From NCBI GenBank assembly GCA_963801715.1, contig CAWDGB010000014.1, forward strand, positions 520,793 to 584,792: a stretch of DNA of 64,000 bases, in the 5' to 3' direction. Every line of letters begins with the position of its first letter. Positions within the stretch are counted from its first letter, which is position 1. The position numbers and the translations under genes were made by a program. The notes under the pieces are model-generated. The model made no database searches. It was given only the letters and a program-made list of their open reading frames with translations, and was not told the origin of the DNA. This document shows positions 62,401-64,000 of the stretch, in pieces. Origin of the DNA: CAVVJA01 sp963801715. Lineage in GTDB: Bacteria; Actinomycetota; Actinomycetes; Mycobacteriales; Jatrophihabitantaceae.

Positions 62401-62743
62401 GCTCGACCTCATACCGGGCCAGCACTCCGCTGCGATCCAGGTCAACCGCCAGGTTCAACGCCGTCTGGCCGCCCAACGTCGCCAGAAGTGCGTCCGGGCG
62501 CTCGGCGGCAATGACCCGTTCGACGAAGTCGGCCGTCAATGGCTCGATGTACGTGGCGTCGGCGACTTCGGGATCGGTCATGATCGTGGCCGGATTGGAG
62601 TTGATCAGACTCACCCGAAATCCCTCGGCCCGCAACACTCGGCAGGCCTGGGTGCCCGAGTAGTCGAACTCGCAGGCCTGTCCGATGACGATCGGCCCTG
62701 ATCCGATCACCAGAATGTGGCTGATGTCCGCCCGTCTCGGCAT
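59405..62743 (-). CDS. carB: Carbamoyl-phosphate synthase large subunit
   Basis: CarB makes carbamoyl phosphate from bicarbonate, ammonia and two ATP for pyrimidines and arginine. At 1,112 residues it is full length. Two homologous ATP-grasp halves are seen: the first opens SHILVIGSGPIVIGQACEFD and has SYTMGGLGSG; the second opens VIILGSGPNRIGQGIEFDYS and has SYVLGGRGM. The MGS-like allosteric domain is at the end (VKRLSDLGFRVLATVGTARV). It overlaps pyrK and is 97 bp from carA. Confidence 0.97.
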   Translation of the reverse strand: MPRRADISHILVIGSGPIVIGQACEFDYSGTQACRVLRAEGFRVSLINSNPATIMTDPEVADATYIEPLTADFVERVIAAERPDALLATLGGQTALNLAVDLDRSGVLARYEVELIGADIEAIRRGEDRQRFKDIVRGVGAEVPASLVCHTLDEAMGFAATIGNRVVVRPSYTMGGLGSGLASDVDEVRTIVLRGLAASPIHEVLVEESVFGWKEFELELMRDRNDNVVVVCSIENVDPMGVHTGDSITVAPAMTLTDREFQHMRDVGIAVLRAVGVETGGCNIQFAINPADGRMVVIEMNPRVSRSSALASKATGFPIAKIAAKLAVGYTLDEIPNDITRETPAAFEPTLDYVVVKVPRFAFEKFPAADPVLTTHMKSVGEVMAIGRNFTEALCKALRSTETSDAGFWTRADPEQDERDLADAVRVPTDGRIYRVEQAVRAGWSVERVSRLSHIDPWFVDQIAQLVELRAELVAAPALTPPLLRKAKRHGLSDRQLAALRPELAGEAGVRLLRWRAGIRPVYKTVDTCAAEFGALTPYHYSCYDEETEVAPQPYRPKVIILGSGPNRIGQGIEFDYSCVHAVMALREAGYETVMVNCNPETVSTDYDTADRLYFEPLTLEDVLEVVHAERESGRVAGVICTLGGQTPLGLAQRLKDSGVAVLGTQPEAIDLAEHRGAFGRVLEAAGLPSPRHGTAMSFEDAKAVADSVGYPVLVRPSYVLGGRGMEIVYDEEMLSAYISRATEVTPDHPVLVDRFLDDAIEIDVDALFDGAELYLGGVMEHIEEAGIHSGDSACALPPITLGARDIAAVRASTLAIASGVGVRGLLNVQYALTGDVLYVLEANPRASRTVPFVSKATAVPLAKAAARIALGETIGQLRADGLLPQEQDGGDLPLDAPIAVKEAVLPFHRFRGPDGAHVDSLLGPEMKSTGEVMGFDAIFGTAFAKSQAAAYGPLPVKGTVFVSVANRDKRAAIFPVKRLSDLGFRVLATVGTARVLRRNGVRAQIVGKFSDGPGNVVEEILAGGVDLVFNTPWGSVGNSGPRVDGYEIRTAAVAAGIPCLTTVQAAAAAVQGIEELVRGEVGVRSLQDLHADLASWRGSGAMGSLRERGGQ

Positions 62744-62790
62744 CAGGCGGTCCCTCGGCTCCGCTGGCGATGCGCACGCCGTGACACTGG

Positions 62791-62850
62791 TCGGCTCCGC
62801 GCTCGCTCCGGTCCTCGCTCGCTGACGCTCGCTGCGATCCTCACTCGCTG
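62791..62850. repeat. GCGAGCG-type short repeats between carA and carB
   Basis: A stretch dense in the unit GCGAGCG/GCGAGTG on the minus strand, with about five imperfect copies over 60 bp, starting inside the last codons of carA and filling much of the carA-carB gap. Such runs are common intergenic elements in high-GC actinobacteria and can fold into alternative hairpins. No gene or defined regulator is seen. Confidence 0.5.
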
Positions 62851-63950
62851 TCGCCTTCCAACAACTCGGCGAAGCGATCGAAGAGGTAGCCCGCGTCGTG
62901 GGGACCCGCCGCGGCCTCAGGGTGGTACTGAACGCTGAATGCGGGCAGCTCCAGCCCGCGCAACCCCTCGACCACGCCGTCGTTCAGCGCGACATGACTG
63001 ACCTCGACCTCGCCGAAGTCTGTCGATGTCCGGCGATCGATCGGTGCGTCCACCGCAAAGCCGTGATTGTGCGCGGTGATCTCGACCTTGCCAGTCGCCC
63101 GGTCGAGCACCGGCTGGTTGATGCCGCGGTGCCCGTAGCTGAGCTTGTAGGTTCCGAAACCGAACACCCGGCCGAGGACTTGATGGCCGAAGCAGATGCC
63201 GAAGGCCGGAAGGCCACCGTCTAGCAATTGCCGAACCGTGGCCACCGCGACGTCAGCGGTGGCCGGGTCGCCCGGGCCGTTGGCAAGGAACACCGCATCG
63301 GCACCGGTGGCCTGTACCTCCGACGCGCTCGATGTCGAAGGCAGCACATGTGTGGTAATGCCCCGCTCGGCCATGCGATGCGGTGTCATCGTCTTGATTC
63401 CGTAGTCGAGGGCCGCGACGGTGAACCGGTGCACGCCGATGGCCGGGACCGAGTATTCCTGCGGCGTCGTCACCTCAGCGGACAGATCGGCGCCGCGCAT
63501 GGGCGGGCACGCGCGCACCCGTTCCAGGACCTCGTCCGGGTTGATGGTCACGGACGACACCCCGCACCGCATCGCCCCCCGGGCACGGAGGTGGCGGGTG
63601 ATCGCACGCGTGTCGACGCCGCTGATGCCGACAACCCCCTGCGTGTCGAGTTCCTCCGCCAAGCTGCGACGGGCTCGCCACGACGAAGGCCTGCGAGCTG
63701 GGTCGCGCACCACGTAGCCGGCGACCCAGATGCGGCGCGATTCGGGATCTTCGTCGTTGACGCCGGTATTTCCGATGTGCGGCGCGGTCTGCACGACGAC
63801 CTGCCGGTGATAGGACGGATCGGTCAACGTCTCCTGGTATCCGGTCATCCCGGTGGCGAAAACGGCCTCGCCGAACGCCTCGCCGCGCGCTCCGTAGGCC
63901 TCCCCATGGAATGTCCGGCCGTCCTCCAGGACGAGGATCGCTCCAGTCAT
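62841..63950 (-). CDS. carA: Carbamoyl-phosphate synthase small (glutaminase) subunit
   Basis: CarA hydrolyses glutamine and channels ammonia to CarB. The 369-residue protein has the N-terminal domain LVLEDGRTFHGEAYGARGEA and a class-I amidotransferase domain with the nucleophile Cys in FGICFGHQVLG and the His-Glu pair in SVQYHPEAAAGPHD. The ATG overlaps the stop of the preceding gene. Confidence 0.97.
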   Translation of the reverse strand: MTGAILVLEDGRTFHGEAYGARGEAFGEAVFATGMTGYQETLTDPSYHRQVVVQTAPHIGNTGVNDEDPESRRIWVAGYVVRDPARRPSSWRARRSLAEELDTQGVVGISGVDTRAITRHLRARGAMRCGVSSVTINPDEVLERVRACPPMRGADLSAEVTTPQEYSVPAIGVHRFTVAALDYGIKTMTPHRMAERGITTHVLPSTSSASEVQATGADAVFLANGPGDPATADVAVATVRQLLDGGLPAFGICFGHQVLGRVFGFGTYKLSYGHRGINQPVLDRATGKVEITAHNHGFAVDAPIDRRTSTDFGEVEVSHVALNDGVVEGLRGLELPAFSVQYHPEAAAGPHDAGYLFDRFAELLEGDSE

Positions 63951-64000
63951 GAGCGGGCACCGATCACGAGGACGCCACTGGACCGCAGTGGTCGGTGCCC
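63947..64000 (-). CDS. C-terminus of gene upstream of carA, cut by window edge
   Basis: The last 17 codons (RPLRSSGVLVIGARS and stop) of a leftward gene whose TGA overlaps the carA ATG. In mycobacteria and Streptomyces this position holds a small membrane protein with a PH-like domain between pyrC and carA, but too little is visible to identify it. Confidence 0.45.
   Translation of the reverse strand, partial: GHRPLRSSGVLVIGARS

Overview
The window is high-GC chromosomal DNA from an actinobacterium (Actinomycetota), probably of the Frankiales/Geodermatophilales/Mycobacteriales kind. Nearly all genes have G or C in third codon positions, GTG starts are common, and ATGA/GTGA stop-start overlaps are frequent. 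The minus-strand backbone follows the order known from Streptomyces and Mycobacterium: carA-carB-pyrK-pyrD-pyrF ... gmk-rpoZ-coaBC-metK-priA-def-fmt-rsmB-rpe-ribD-ribE-ribBA-ribH ... hisE-hisG, then infC-rpmI-rplT at the left end. No tRNA, rRNA, CRISPR array or transposase was seen.

Two accessory blocks interrupt this core. Block 1 (about 3.0-23.9 kb, between hisE and ribH) is mainly a divergent catabolic locus. A PucR-type regulator heads a leftward run: a molybdenum hydroxylase (FAD, 2Fe-2S and Mo subunits plus a CoxG-like protein), a nitrilase-superfamily amidohydrolase, an NmrA-like reductase, hydantoinase/oxoprolinase A and B, and a ring-opening amidohydrolase of the cyanuric acid hydrolase/barbiturase family. 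Rightward from the same 105-bp gap run the AllH, AllF (FdrA) and AllG carbamoyltransferase-type genes and a Nudix hydrolase. Together they look like a route that hydroxylates an N-heterocycle, opens the ring and cleaves the ureido products, perhaps conserving energy as carbamoyl phosphate. A MocA-like nucleotidyltransferase, an SMR transporter and a ZIP transporter with an IdeR/DtxR-like box lie between this locus and ribH.

Block 2 (about 36.4-56.6 kb, between gmk and pyrF, where mihF is normally found) begins next to a 45-bp palindrome. It holds a leftward run for secreted proteins: a giant SdrD/IPT/beta-helix protein, a Tat-exported multicopper oxidase, a decayed second cupredoxin-oxidase, a membrane-anchored small protein and a subtilisin-like protease. 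Next come a TIM-barrel isomerase-like gene, the three-gene proton-translocating transhydrogenase (pntAA-pntAB-pntB), a PNPOx-like protein, an ECF42-type sigma factor with its YCII partner, a truncated reductase, a VOC protein and an aldo/keto reductase.

Single-base frameshifts recur in hyuB, allH, ribBA, the TIM-barrel gene and, at high density, between 39 and 48 kb. Because the central riboflavin gene ribBA is hit at a CCCGGG run, at least some are probably sequencing or assembly errors. Reading frames across those sites are reconstructed by eye and are marked as such.
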